Shown one piece after another: positions 7,988 through 16,288 of a DNA stretch of 55,045 bases. How positions within the stretch are numbered: the first letter of the stretch is position 1; each line of letters begins with the position of its first letter. The position numbers were made by a program, and so were the translations under genes. The stretch is from positions 1 to 55,045 of the forward strand of contig NZ_JAMOKO010000015.1 of assembly GCF_023656745.1 (NCBI RefSeq), read 5' to 3'. Origin of the DNA: Collinsella sp. BG-O-102 (GTDB taxonomy: Bacteria; Actinomycetota; Coriobacteriia; Coriobacteriales; Coriobacteriaceae). The notes below the pieces were generated by a model that was given only the letters and a program-made list of their open reading frames with translations, had not been told where the DNA came from and made no database searches.

Positions 7988-9254
7988 CTTAGAGGTCCTC
8001 GCGCCAGAAGGGCATGCTCATGCAGCGCGGGCCGCCGCGGCCGCGGGAGAGCTCGGCGGAGGGCACGACGAGAAGGTCCAGGCCCTCCTTGTACAGCACG
8101 TCGTTGGTGACGGTGTTGCGGGCGTAGACGCAGATCTTGCCGGGCTCGACGCACAGGGTGTTGGAGCCGTCGTTCCACTGCTCGCGGGAGGCCGCGATCG
8201 GGTCGCCGCCGCCGCAGGGGATCAGCTTGACCTGGTCGACGCCGGTGGCGTCCTCCAGGACGTGCTCGAGGGTGTCCTCGATCAGGCGGATGTTCACGTC
8301 GCCCGGGTTCTTGCCGGCGGTCAGCTCGTAGACGCGCAGGGTGCCCATGATGGCGGGGTGGATCGTGAACTTATCGACGTCGATCTGGGTGAAGACCGTG
8401 TCGAGGTGCATGAAGGCGCGCGAGACCGGGATGTCGAAGGCCAGGATGCGCTCGACCTTGGAGTCGGAGTTCCAGAAGATGTTCTGGGCCATGACGTCGA
8501 TCGCGGCGGCCTGGGTGCGCTGGGAGATGCCGACGGCGAGGGTCTTCTCGTTGATGTTCAGCACGTCGCCGCCCTCGGTGTGGAACTGGCAGTCGCGGCG
8601 GAAGTACAGCGAGACGTCCTTGTAGTCGGGGTGGTACTTGAAGATGTACTTGCCGTACAGGGTCTCGCGGTTGCGGGTGACCGAGTACATGCGGTTGAGG
8701 TTGACGCCCTCGCCGACGACCGCGAACGGGTCGCGGGTGAAGTAGAGGTTGGGCATCGGGTCGATGATCAGGTCGGACTCGGACTCGGAGTTGACCAGGG
8801 AGTCGAGGGTCGTGGACGCCGTGAGGGGCATGTCGATCTCGGACTTGGTCATGCCGGCCATGGTCTTCTTGACGAACTCGAGGTTGTCCTCGATGGAGTC
8901 CAGCTTCTCGCGGACGATCTGCGGCATGTGCTGGCCGCGGATGCCGGCCTCGGCGATGTACTGGTCGGTGAACTCGGCGCGGGCGCCGGGGACCTGGTCG
9001 AACACCTCGGCGACGAGGTTCTCGAGGTAGAGCACCTCCACGCCCTGGTCCCTCAGGATCTGGGCGAAGGTGTCGTGCTCCTGCTGCGCGACCTCCAGGA
9101 ACGGGACGTCGTCGAACAGGAGTCGCTCGAGCTCGTCGGGCGGCAGGTTGAGGAGCTCGTCGCCGGGACGGTGCAGGCAGACCTTCCTGAGCTTGCCGAT
9201 CTCGGAAGGCACGTGCAGACCTTTCGTCATGGCCTCCTACCTTTCTTTCGGGCC
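7988..9254 (-). repeat. 1,267-bp identical repeat, copy 2 (arcA)
   Basis: Partner of 4899-6165. The sequences diverge immediately outside: different bases precede the stop-codon edge, and the leaders differ after GGGCC. Confidence 0.9.
7989..9230 (-). CDS. arcA: Arginine deiminase, copy 2
   Basis: Same 413-residue protein as the copy at 4900-6141, with FTRDP, HTEGGD and catalytic Cys403. No synonymous difference was seen, yet promoter and leader sequences have diverged except for the regulatory boxes. This pattern fits gene conversion, or a recent replacement of one copy, better than an old tandem duplication. It is the most upstream gene of the arginine block, followed by a strong hairpin and the aminotransferase gene. 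Two copies may raise dosage of the flux-setting enzyme; that is inference. Confidence 0.96.
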   Translation of the reverse strand: MTKGLHVPSEIGKLRKVCLHRPGDELLNLPPDELERLLFDDVPFLEVAQQEHDTFAQILRDQGVEVLYLENLVAEVFDQVPGARAEFTDQYIAEAGIRGQHMPQIVREKLDSIEDNLEFVKKTMAGMTKSEIDMPLTASTTLDSLVNSESESDLIIDPMPNLYFTRDPFAVVGEGVNLNRMYSVTRNRETLYGKYIFKYHPDYKDVSLYFRRDCQFHTEGGDVLNINEKTLAVGISQRTQAAAIDVMAQNIFWNSDSKVERILAFDIPVSRAFMHLDTVFTQIDVDKFTIHPAIMGTLRVYELTAGKNPGDVNIRLIEDTLEHVLEDATGVDQVKLIPCGGGDPIAASREQWNDGSNTLCVEPGKICVYARNTVTNDVLYKEGLDLLVVPSAELSRGRGGPRCMSMPFWREDL

Positions 9255-9311
9255 TTTCGGCCGAATCTCTCAGCGCCCTTCCGTAACGGGCGCTGCTTGC
9301 TGACAGCTCTA

Positions 9312-9377
9312 GTTATATCCAAATTCCACCCGCAATTCCACCTCGCCCCCGAACGGTCAACAAAGTGCGATGAACGG
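9312..9377 (-). promoter_or_regulatory. arcA copy 2 promoter with two phased CCGTTC boxes
   Basis: On the minus strand: -10 TATAAC (9312-9317), 17-bp spacer, -35-like TGGAAT (9335-9340), CCGTTC boxes at 9351-9356 and 9372-9377. Box period (21 bp), box-to--10 distance (33 bp) and distance to the ATG (82 versus 83 bp) match copy 1. The leader carries a hairpin with AGCGCCC/GGGCGCT arms (9272-9292). The remaining gap to ppk (9378-9720) is AT-rich with one lone CCGTTC (9685-9690) and nothing else I can name. Confidence 0.65.
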
Positions 9378-9722
9378 TATATCGCATGTGATTCCCCCAT
9401 GATGTACTTCGGCGTTCTAAAGTAACTTTTCTAAGGTAAACGCTCTTTTTTCCTAAAAACCATTTGCGATTGCGTCTCTAAACTTTTGATTCAGAATTGC
9501 ATAGCTAAATCGGTTTTATGTATATAAATGATGTTTGTTTACGTTTCCGCCTGCATTCAATGATATTCAGCTATCCATCATTCTTATTCACACTTACGTA
9601 CCAGTTGAGTGAGGATATAGACCGCTTGCAGACGAGCAGGGCGTCAGTCCTATGACTTGGCAGCGTAAGAAGTAGGTAAAGATGCCGTTCACGCGATACG
9701 TCCGTGCCACAGGTCGACTAAA

Positions 9723-9768
9723 TTGAGACAATAGTGAATAGTGTTAGGCTACCGTCCCCTGTGGGGAC
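9723..9768 (+). promoter_or_regulatory. Possible ppk promoter and leader hairpin
   Basis: TTGAGA (9723-9728), a 16-bp spacer and TAGGCT preceded by TGT (9745-9750, extended -10) form a candidate promoter. GTCCCC/GGGGAC (9754-9768) forms a short hairpin just before the ribosome binding site. Confidence 0.4.
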
Positions 9769-9785
9769 TGAACGGACAGATGCAT

Positions 9786-12188
9786 ATGCCGAGCAAAATC
9801 GAAAAGAAGCAAGCCGCCGCAAAGCTGCGCAAACCGCCGCGCGACTTCTCGTACACGCAAAACCGAGAGCTCAGCTGGCTACGCTTTGACAACCGCGTGC
9901 TCGACGAAGCCTTCGACGAAACCGTTCCGCTGTTCGAGCGTCTAAAGTTCGTGTCGATTTTCGAGTCCAACCTCGACGAGTTCCTTATGGTGCGCGTGGG
10001 CGGCCTGTCCGATCTGGCGGAGCTCAAAAAACAACCTGTCGACAACAAGAGCAATATGACCGCCTCCGAACAGGTCGATGCTGTCATGGCCGAAATGCCC
10101 GGGCTCCTTACCCGTTGGGAGTCCATCTTTAAGAGCATCGAGGGCAAGCTCGACACCTTGGGCGTTCACCGCGCCCGCATCGATTCGCTTACGCCCGAGG
10201 AGCGCACCTTTGTAACCCGCTACTTCCAGGCCTACGTGTCACCGGTCATCTCGCCGCTGGTCATCGATCCTCGCCACCCCTTCCCCAACCTGCGCAATGG
10301 CGCGCTCTATCTGGCCTGTGGTCTGGACGGTGCCACCGACGAGGAGAGCCTGCTGGGCCTTATCGAGATTCCCGCCTCGATGAACCGCGTGGTCGAGATC
10401 CCCTCGCCCACCGGCACCTACTCCTACATCTTGCTCGAGGACGTCATCCTCGCCTGCCTGGACAGCTGCTTTGGCTCCTATAAGCCGCTGGATCGTGCGC
10501 TGATCCGCGTCACCCGCAACGCTGACATCGATCCGGACGGCGAGGGCGTCGAGGAGGAAGAGGACTACCGCCAGCACATGAAGCGCATTCTCAAGAAGCG
10601 CCTGCGCCTGCAGCCGGTAGTGCTCGCGGTCTCGGGATCGCTCGAGAAGGCGACGCTCAAGACTATCCGCAAGGCGCTCGAGCTTTCGCGTCGCTCGGTC
10701 TTTACCTGCGATATCCCGCTCAACCTGGGCTACGTCTTTGGCATTGAGGGCAAGATTCCCGAGCACCTGCGCAACGAGCTGCTCTTTACGCCGTTTAGGC
10801 CGCAGCCCAATCCCACCATCGACATGACCCGCTCCATCCGCGAGCAGGTGCTGCAGCACGACAAGCTGCTCTTTTATCCCTACGAGGCCATGAACCCCTT
10901 CCTGGATCTGGTGCACGAGGCCGCCTACGACCCCGAGTGCATCTCGCTGCGCATCACGCTCTACCGCGTGGCCAAGCAGAGCCGCCTGTGCGAGTCGCTG
11001 ATCGATGCTGCCGAGAACGGCAAAGAGGTCACGGTGCTCATGGAACTTCGTGCCCGCTTTGACGAGCAGAACAACATCGAGTGGGCCGAGCGTCTGGAAG
11101 AGGCAGGCTGCACCGTCATCTATGGTTCCGAGGGCTTTAAATGCCACTCAAAGATCTGCCAGCTCACCTATCGCGAGGGCATGGCGCTAACGCGCCTCAC
11201 GCTTTTGGGCACCGGCAACTTTAACGAGAAGACGGCCAAACTCTACAGCGACTTTATGCTCATGACCGCCCATCCCGGCATCGGCGAGGACGCCAACCTG
11301 TTCTTCCGCAATCTGTCGCTGGGCAACCTGCGCGGCGACTACCGCTTCCTGGGTGTGGCGCCCGTCGGACTGAAACCGCTCATCATGCGCGGGCTTGACC
11401 GCGAGATCCAGCGCGCCCTTGCCGGCGAGCCCGCCCGCGTGTTCTTTAAGCTCAACTCGCTGACCGACCGCGAGGTTATCGACAAGATCGCCGAGGCATC
11501 GTGTGCCGGCGTGCGCGTAGACATGATCATCCGCGGCATCTCGTGCCTCAAGCCCGGTGTTCCGGGCAAGACCGAGAACGTGCATGTCCGCTCCATCGTC
11601 GGACGCTTTTTGGAGCACGCGCGCGTCTATGCTTTCGGCGTGGACTCGGACATGATTTACCTGAGCTCGGCAGACATGATGACGCGCAACACCGAGCACC
11701 GCGTGGAGATTGCCTTCCCCGTGCTCGACCCCACCTGCCGCGCCCTAGTGCACGAGTACATGGGCATGCAGCTGCGCGACAACGTGAAGGCCCGCAGCCT
11801 CACGAGCGACGGCACCTGGGTCCCCGTGGAGCGTGCAGAGAGTGAGAAACCCTTCAACTCGCAGGAAGCCCTGCTGGAGCGTGCCTATCGCAACGCCGAG
11901 GCCGCCACCGAGCCCGTCATTGAGGCGGAACCTGCCCCCGAGGCCGAGCCGCAGCCGGTAGCACCCGAGGTTCAGAAGGTCCAGGCGACCGTCATTGAGC
12001 CCGAGCCTGCACCTGCACCTCGGCCCGAGCCGCAGATCACCAAGCCCGCACCCGAAGCGAGCGCCCGTCGCGATAAGCCCGCCGGCAAGACCAAGGCCAT
12101 CGAGCGCCATCGCCCCGGTCGCGTGCGCATGGGCCTGGGTCTGATCGGCCTGGGTCTTAAGACGCTCATTACCGGCAAGACGAAATAG
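9786..12188 (+). CDS. ppk: Polyphosphate kinase 1
   Basis: An 800-residue PPK1, which polymerises the ATP gamma-phosphate into polyphosphate. The N-terminal domain begins NRELSWLRFDNRVL, followed by the ESNLDEFLMVRVGG segment. The autophosphorylated histidine lies in FKCHSKICQL (about residue 454), and SSADMMTRNTEHRVE marks the second conserved catalytic region. The PPK core is followed by about 110 extra residues: a Glu/Pro/Ala-rich tail and a basic end (RHRPGRVRMGLGLIGLG). That tail is not part of the family core and may tether the enzyme. The ATG at 9786 is chosen for CGGAC 8 bases upstream; an ATG at 9780 is also possible. Confidence 0.93.
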   Translation: MPSKIEKKQAAAKLRKPPRDFSYTQNRELSWLRFDNRVLDEAFDETVPLFERLKFVSIFESNLDEFLMVRVGGLSDLAELKKQPVDNKSNMTASEQVDAVMAEMPGLLTRWESIFKSIEGKLDTLGVHRARIDSLTPEERTFVTRYFQAYVSPVISPLVIDPRHPFPNLRNGALYLACGLDGATDEESLLGLIEIPASMNRVVEIPSPTGTYSYILLEDVILACLDSCFGSYKPLDRALIRVTRNADIDPDGEGVEEEEDYRQHMKRILKKRLRLQPVVLAVSGSLEKATLKTIRKALELSRRSVFTCDIPLNLGYVFGIEGKIPEHLRNELLFTPFRPQPNPTIDMTRSIREQVLQHDKLLFYPYEAMNPFLDLVHEAAYDPECISLRITLYRVAKQSRLCESLIDAAENGKEVTVLMELRARFDEQNNIEWAERLEEAGCTVIYGSEGFKCHSKICQLTYREGMALTRLTLLGTGNFNEKTAKLYSDFMLMTAHPGIGEDANLFFRNLSLGNLRGDYRFLGVAPVGLKPLIMRGLDREIQRALAGEPARVFFKLNSLTDREVIDKIAEASCAGVRVDMIIRGISCLKPGVPGKTENVHVRSIVGRFLEHARVYAFGVDSDMIYLSSADMMTRNTEHRVEIAFPVLDPTCRALVHEYMGMQLRDNVKARSLTSDGTWVPVERAESEKPFNSQEALLERAYRNAEAATEPVIEAEPAPEAEPQPVAPEVQKVQATVIEPEPAPAPRPEPQITKPAPEASARRDKPAGKTKAIERHRPGRVRMGLGLIGLGLKTLITGKTK

Positions 12189-12213
12189 TCGTTTGTAGAA
12201 GCAGTTTGTAGAA

Positions 12214-12255
12214 GTGCCCCGCATTTGAGGAAAGCCTCGGATGCGGGGCGCTTTT
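12214..12255 (+). terminator. Terminator after ppk
   Basis: GCCCCGCAT pairs with ATGCGGGGC, with an inner AGG/CCT pairing, followed by GCTTTT. Just upstream GTTTGTAGAAG is directly repeated twice. Confidence 0.8.
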
Positions 12256-12301
12256 CCCTGCTACCATGGTGCGAACAACAACGCGAATGACAGGCAGGAA
12301 T

Positions 12302-13615
12302 ATGAAGCTCACTATAGAATCGATGACCTACGGCGCCGACGGGCTGGCGCACGCCGACAACGGCAAGGCCGTCTTTGTGCAGGGCGCCGTGGCAGGCGAC
12401 ACCGTCGAGGCCGAGGTCGTACAGGACGGCAAGTCGTTCATGCGTGCCCGCACCACCGAGATTCTGGAGCCAAGCCCCAATCGCATTCAGCCCCCCTGCC
12501 CCTTCGTGGGCATCTGCGGCGGCTGCTCGTGGGGCAATCTCTCACGCACGGCACAGCTCGCCGCCAAGGAGCAAAACCTGCGCTCCACGCTCGAGCGCAT
12601 CGGCAAGTTCGCTCCTGAGCTGGTCGATGAGTTGGTACAGCCCATCTGCCACACCAAGGACGACTGGGGCTACCGCAATAAAATCGAGCTCGAACCGACC
12701 GTCGTCAACGGTCGCGTGCGCCTTGGCATGCACGGTGTCGACCCCAGCAAAATCGTGACCGTCGATACGTGCCCGCTGTTCGATAAGCGCTTCCCGAAAG
12801 CGCTCAAATCGGTCGTCGGCGCACTCAACTATCTAAGCGGCAGCCATGACTTGGGGCTCGAACGCGTGGGCATTCGCGCATCACGCCGCACCAAGGCACT
12901 CGAGGTCGCGCTTTGGACGCCCACAGGCTCTTTTCCGCGCTCGCAGGTCTCCCGCGTGCTGGCGGACGCCGCTCATCCCACGAGCATCGTGCGCGTGATG
13001 AGCAAGGGCGAAAAGAAGGCCCGCCGTGTCTCCAAGGTCGAAATGCTCGCCGGAGAGGGCTCATGGACCGAGAATATCGCCGAGGGTCAGATGCGCTTGT
13101 CTGCCCCGTCTTTTTTCCAGGTCAACACCAAGGGTGCCGAGATTTTGATCGAGCTTGTCATGGAAGCGCTCGACCCGCAGGAAGACGAGCTTGCCGTGGA
13201 CCTGTACTGCGGTGCCGGCACCTTTACCCTGCCGCTCGCCCGCCGCTGCGACTTTGTCGCCGCCGTCGAGGCCTACGGCCCCGCCGTGCGCGATCTACGC
13301 CGTAACCTGGAAATCAACAAGCTTGATAACGTCGACGTCATTGGCGGAGACGCGGTGCGCGAGTTCCCCGACCAGGATGCCGACGTCTTGGTGGTCGACC
13401 CGCCGCGCGCAGGCCTCGCCCCCGAAGCGATCGACCTTATCGCCAGTACGAGTGCTCGCGATGTCGCCTACGTGAGCTGCGACCCGGCCACCCTGGCACG
13501 CGATCTCAAACGCTTTGTCGAAGAAGGCACCTTCTCCCCCGTAAAGATCACGCCAGTTGACCTGTTCCCGCAAACCTTCCACTGCGAGACCGTCGTCCAC
13601 CTTAGGCGCAACTAG
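12302..13615 (+). CDS. RlmD/TrmA-family uracil-5-methyltransferase
   Basis: A 437-residue SAM-dependent RNA methyltransferase that would make 5-methyluridine in 23S rRNA or tRNA. An N-terminal TRAM domain (about 1-60) is followed by a cysteine cluster in PPCPFVGICGGCSW, compatible with the 4Fe-4S site of this family. Then come the SAM loop DLYCGAGTFTLPLA, the catalytic Cys region YVSCDPATLARDL and VVDPPRAGL. The ATG at 12302 follows CAGGAAT; an earlier in-frame ATG lacks a good site. Which RNA position it modifies cannot be told from sequence. Confidence 0.9.
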   Translation: MKLTIESMTYGADGLAHADNGKAVFVQGAVAGDTVEAEVVQDGKSFMRARTTEILEPSPNRIQPPCPFVGICGGCSWGNLSRTAQLAAKEQNLRSTLERIGKFAPELVDELVQPICHTKDDWGYRNKIELEPTVVNGRVRLGMHGVDPSKIVTVDTCPLFDKRFPKALKSVVGALNYLSGSHDLGLERVGIRASRRTKALEVALWTPTGSFPRSQVSRVLADAAHPTSIVRVMSKGEKKARRVSKVEMLAGEGSWTENIAEGQMRLSAPSFFQVNTKGAEILIELVMEALDPQEDELAVDLYCGAGTFTLPLARRCDFVAAVEAYGPAVRDLRRNLEINKLDNVDVIGGDAVREFPDQDADVLVVDPPRAGLAPEAIDLIASTSARDVAYVSCDPATLARDLKRFVEEGTFSPVKITPVDLFPQTFHCETVVHLRRN

Positions 13616-13721
13616 CCACTTAATCATTGCTCAGAAAAATCATTGGGAAATCGAGCGTGGCAAGCGGAGGTCTTCGGGGTATAAGACGGCTAATTGTATG
13701 CCGCCTGTGAAAGGAACCCTC

Positions 13722-14264
13722 ATGCCCAGCGTTGCCGTTCTCGCCGCCGATGGCTTTGAAACTATTGAATGCTTGACCATGGTCGATGTCATGCGTCGCG
13801 GCGGCGTGCGTGCCACGCTCGTCTCGATTATGCCCACGCGTGAGGTCGTAAGCTCGCTGCAGATCCCCGTGACCTGCGATGCGCTCTTTGATGAGATCAA
13901 CTTTGACGAGTACGACTGCGTCGTGCTGCCCGGCGGCCTGCCCGGTGCCACCAACCTGCGCGCCGATCAGCGTGTCTGCGACGTGGTCTGCGAGTTCGCC
14001 GCGACCAAGCACGTCGCCGCCATCTGCGCCGCCCCGTTTATCCTGGGCGAGCTCGACCTACTCGAGGGGCGCCACGCCACGTGCTTCCCTGGCTTTGAGA
14101 AAAGCTTCCCCGAAGGCGCCTATACTGGCGAGAAGGTCACGCAAGACGGCAACATCATCACTGCCAGCGGCATGGCACAGTCACTCCCCTTTGCATTGGA
14201 GCTGCTGCGCACGCTCGCTGGCGACAAGGCCGTCGAGAAGGTCGCCGAGGGCATCCAACTATGA
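13722..14264 (+). CDS. DJ-1/PfpI family protein
   Basis: A 180-residue protein with the DJ-1 fold signature: VLAADGFETIE at the N-terminus (conserved Glu), LPGGLPGATNL, and the nucleophile elbow AAICAAPFIL with the reactive Cys near residue 102. Members act as deglycases, chaperones or redox sensors; the exact role is open. GAAAGGAA precedes the ATG. The stop overlaps the Maf start by four bases (ATGA), so the two are translationally coupled. Confidence 0.88.
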   Translation: MPSVAVLAADGFETIECLTMVDVMRRGGVRATLVSIMPTREVVSSLQIPVTCDALFDEINFDEYDCVVLPGGLPGATNLRADQRVCDVVCEFAATKHVAAICAAPFILGELDLLEGRHATCFPGFEKSFPEGAYTGEKVTQDGNIITASGMAQSLPFALELLRTLAGDKAVEKVAEGIQL

Positions 14265-14842
14265 TTTTGGCTTCCCAATCGCCGCGCCGCATAGAGCTGA
14301 TGCGCGAGGCAGGCTACAACATTCGCGTGATTCCCGCGGATATCGACGAAACGCCCTTTGATGGCGAGGCTCCGCTCACGCTTGTCGAGCGTTTGGCACG
14401 CGCCAAGGCGGCTGCCGTTGCTGCCGAGTATGCCGAGCCCAAAGAACTGACGGTCGCGGCCGACACCATCGTCACCTTCGACGGCAAGATTTTGGGCAAG
14501 CCGGCAACCGAGGGCGAGGCGCGCACCATGCTCCGTGAGCTTTCGGGCCGCACGCACCAGGTCGCAACCGGCGTCTGCATCGTTAAGGCAGGCGATACGG
14601 CCGCCCCGCATGCCGCCGAGAGCCTGTCGTTTGTCGATGTGACCGACGTGACATTCTACGAGCTCACCGACGAGCAGATCGAGCACTACGTTGCCTCGGG
14701 TGAGCCCATGGATAAGGCAGGCGCCTACGGCATCCAGGGCACAGGCGGCCGCATGCTCGTGCACGATATTTCGGGCGACTTCTATAACGTAGTGGGCCTA
14801 CCCATCGCCCGCGTCGCGCGCGCGATTCAAAAACTCTCGTAA
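14261..14842 (+). CDS. maf: Maf-family nucleotide pyrophosphatase
   Basis: A 193-residue protein with the Maf signature ASQSPRRIELM at the start, ADTIVTFDGKILGKP in the middle and DKAGAYGIQGTGG near the end. These enzymes hydrolyse non-canonical or specific nucleoside triphosphates (dTTP/UTP type). It overlaps the DJ-1 gene by four bases. The family is well defined; the preferred nucleotide is not visible. Confidence 0.9.
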   Translation: MILASQSPRRIELMREAGYNIRVIPADIDETPFDGEAPLTLVERLARAKAAAVAAEYAEPKELTVAADTIVTFDGKILGKPATEGEARTMLRELSGRTHQVATGVCIVKAGDTAAPHAAESLSFVDVTDVTFYELTDEQIEHYVASGEPMDKAGAYGIQGTGGRMLVHDISGDFYNVVGLPIARVARAIQKLS

Positions 14843-14850
14843 TTGCATCT

Positions 14851-14880
14851 GGCGCTGGGTATTCCCCAGCGCCTACAATT
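14851..14880 (+). terminator. Hairpin after maf
   Basis: GGCGCTGGG and CCCAGCGCC form a perfect 9-bp stem with a short loop, followed by TACAATTTT. Confidence 0.65.
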
Positions 14881-14943
14881 TTGGCGTACCGTACGGATCC
14901 CGACCGGGCACAAGGCGCGGCGGAAAACCGATAGGAGTTAAAC

Positions 14944-15945
14944 ATGGATACACTGCTCGAGGCCATTGACGTCTGCGATGTCGATGGCTTTTGCTATGGC
15001 AACTATACGGACGAGGAGGCCGGCACCGGTTGCACCGTAATCGTGGCACCCGAGGGCGCCACCGGCGGCGTTGACGTACGCGGTGGCGCTCCCGCTTCGC
15101 GCGAGACCGACCTGCTACGACCCGAGAACACCGTCGACAAGGTCCACGCCGTCTGCCTTTCGGGCGGATCGGCCTTTGGCCTCGAAGCTGCAAGCGGCGT
15201 CGCTCGCGAGCTTGAGAGCCGCGGCATCGGCCTTCCCGTCGGCCCCACGCAGGTGCCTATCGTGTGCTCCAGCTGTATCTTCGACCTTGCCTTTGGCGAC
15301 CCCACCGTGCGCCCCGACATTGAGGCCGGCATCGCCGCCGTGCGCGAAGCACTCGACCACACCCCCACCAAGCTCGAACAGGGCAACGTAGGCGCCGGCA
15401 CGGGCGCCACCGTGGGTAAGCTCATGGGGCCTGCCACCTGCATGAAGGCCGGTCTTGGAGCTGCCGCCGTGGCACTCGGTCCCGTCAAGGTGGGCGCCGT
15501 GGTCTCGGTCAACGCCTGCGGCAACGTTGTCGACCCCTTCACCGGCGAGTGGGTCGCCGGCATGCGCGCCGCAGCCGATAGCGACCAGATCGTCGACATG
15601 GAACTCGCAGCCTTTGCCGCCGCCGGATCCATGCAGATGCCGCTCGACCGCACCAACACCACCATCAGCTGCATCATCACCAACGTGGAACTCACTAAGG
15701 CACAAGCCACCAAGGTCTCCCAGATGGCCGCAGACGCCTACGCACACGCCATCCGTCCCACGCACACCACCAACGACGGCGACACCATCTACACCCTCGC
15801 CAGCGGCAAACTGGGCGCCCAGGCAAGCGCCGCCGTTCCCCTAGACCTGCTGGGCATGCTCGCAGTAAGGGCCCTGGAAACTGCCATCGTAAACGGAGCC
15901 AAAACCGCCAAAACCTCCCACAGCATCCCCGGCGCCGCGAAGTAG
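14944..15945 (+). CDS. P1-family (S58) N-terminal-nucleophile peptidase
   Basis: A 333-residue DmpA/P1-type hydrolase. The family is made as a precursor and cuts itself so that a Ser or Thr becomes the N-terminal nucleophile; the TNTTISCIITN stretch (about 237-247) matches that site. CLSGGSAFGLEAASGV and GNVGAGTGATVGK are also characteristic. No signal peptide is visible, so it is probably cytoplasmic and acts on N-terminal residues of peptides or amides. AGGAGTTAAAC precedes the ATG. It follows the maf hairpin and is followed by long inverted repeats. Confidence 0.88.
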   Translation: MDTLLEAIDVCDVDGFCYGNYTDEEAGTGCTVIVAPEGATGGVDVRGGAPASRETDLLRPENTVDKVHAVCLSGGSAFGLEAASGVARELESRGIGLPVGPTQVPIVCSSCIFDLAFGDPTVRPDIEAGIAAVREALDHTPTKLEQGNVGAGTGATVGKLMGPATCMKAGLGAAAVALGPVKVGAVVSVNACGNVVDPFTGEWVAGMRAAADSDQIVDMELAAFAAAGSMQMPLDRTNTTISCIITNVELTKAQATKVSQMAADAYAHAIRPTHTTNDGDTIYTLASGKLGAQASAAVPLDLLGMLAVRALETAIVNGAKTAKTSHSIPGAAK

Positions 15946-15956
15946 TCCACTCGACC

Positions 15957-16085
15957 GTCGGTCGGAGACGGGCGGGCGTTACGTTTGCTGCTCTACAGTC
16001 CTATGCAAGACGAAGGCCACATTAAGTGGCCTTCTTTGCATGCGGAACTCGCGACAAACGTAATGCCCGCCCGCCTCCGACCGAC
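15957..16085. repeat. Long inverted repeat enclosing a terminator (IR1)
   Basis: Two 31-base arms (15957-15987 and 16055-16085) are complementary at 29 positions; as RNA one of the two differences is a G-U pair. They enclose the terminator at 16012-16038. The structure lies 12 bp after the P1 peptidase stop. Confidence 0.8.
16012..16038 (+). terminator. Terminator inside IR1
   Basis: GAAGGCCAC and GTGGCCTTC form a perfect 9-bp stem with a 5-base loop, followed by TTTG; an outer ATGCAA/TTGCAT pairing extends it. Confidence 0.75.
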
Positions 16086-16117
16086 TTCCAACCTAATTCT
16101 TTTCAGCCCAGGCCCCT

Positions 16118-16153
16118 GTGTACCGCGCTTCGAAGATCTTCAAATTCAAATAA
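16118..16153 (+). pseudogene. Possible remnant of a glycosyltransferase C-terminus
   Basis: The plus-strand frame reads VYRASKIFKFK then stop, against YRLASKIFKFN and stop at the end of the neighbouring minus-strand glycosyltransferase. A run of 17 bases is identical. It looks like the last codons of a lost paralogue, facing the intact gene, but the match is short. Confidence 0.35.
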
Positions 16154-16178
16154 CCTGACAATCGATTCTTATAGCAGA

Positions 16179-16256
16179 GGCCCCTTGGCCTTTAGTTTGA
16201 TACAAGTTCCGCGCGAGCAGGACTGTTCGCAGTAGCAAACTAAAGGCCAAGGGGCC
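16179..16256. repeat. Perfect 21-bp inverted repeat (IR2)
   Basis: Arms at 16179-16199 and 16236-16256 are perfectly complementary, with a 36-base loop. There is no T-run on either side. It lies between the ends of convergent genes and may protect or terminate both transcripts. Confidence 0.75.
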
Positions 16257-16288
16257 CAGTCAACCTATCAGCAGCGATTACTCAGCAG

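Noticed and set aside
7989-9230. arcA copy 2 as an assembly duplication
   Set aside because: Promoter, leader and downstream sequences differ between the copies, so they are separate loci, although read-level proof is not available here.
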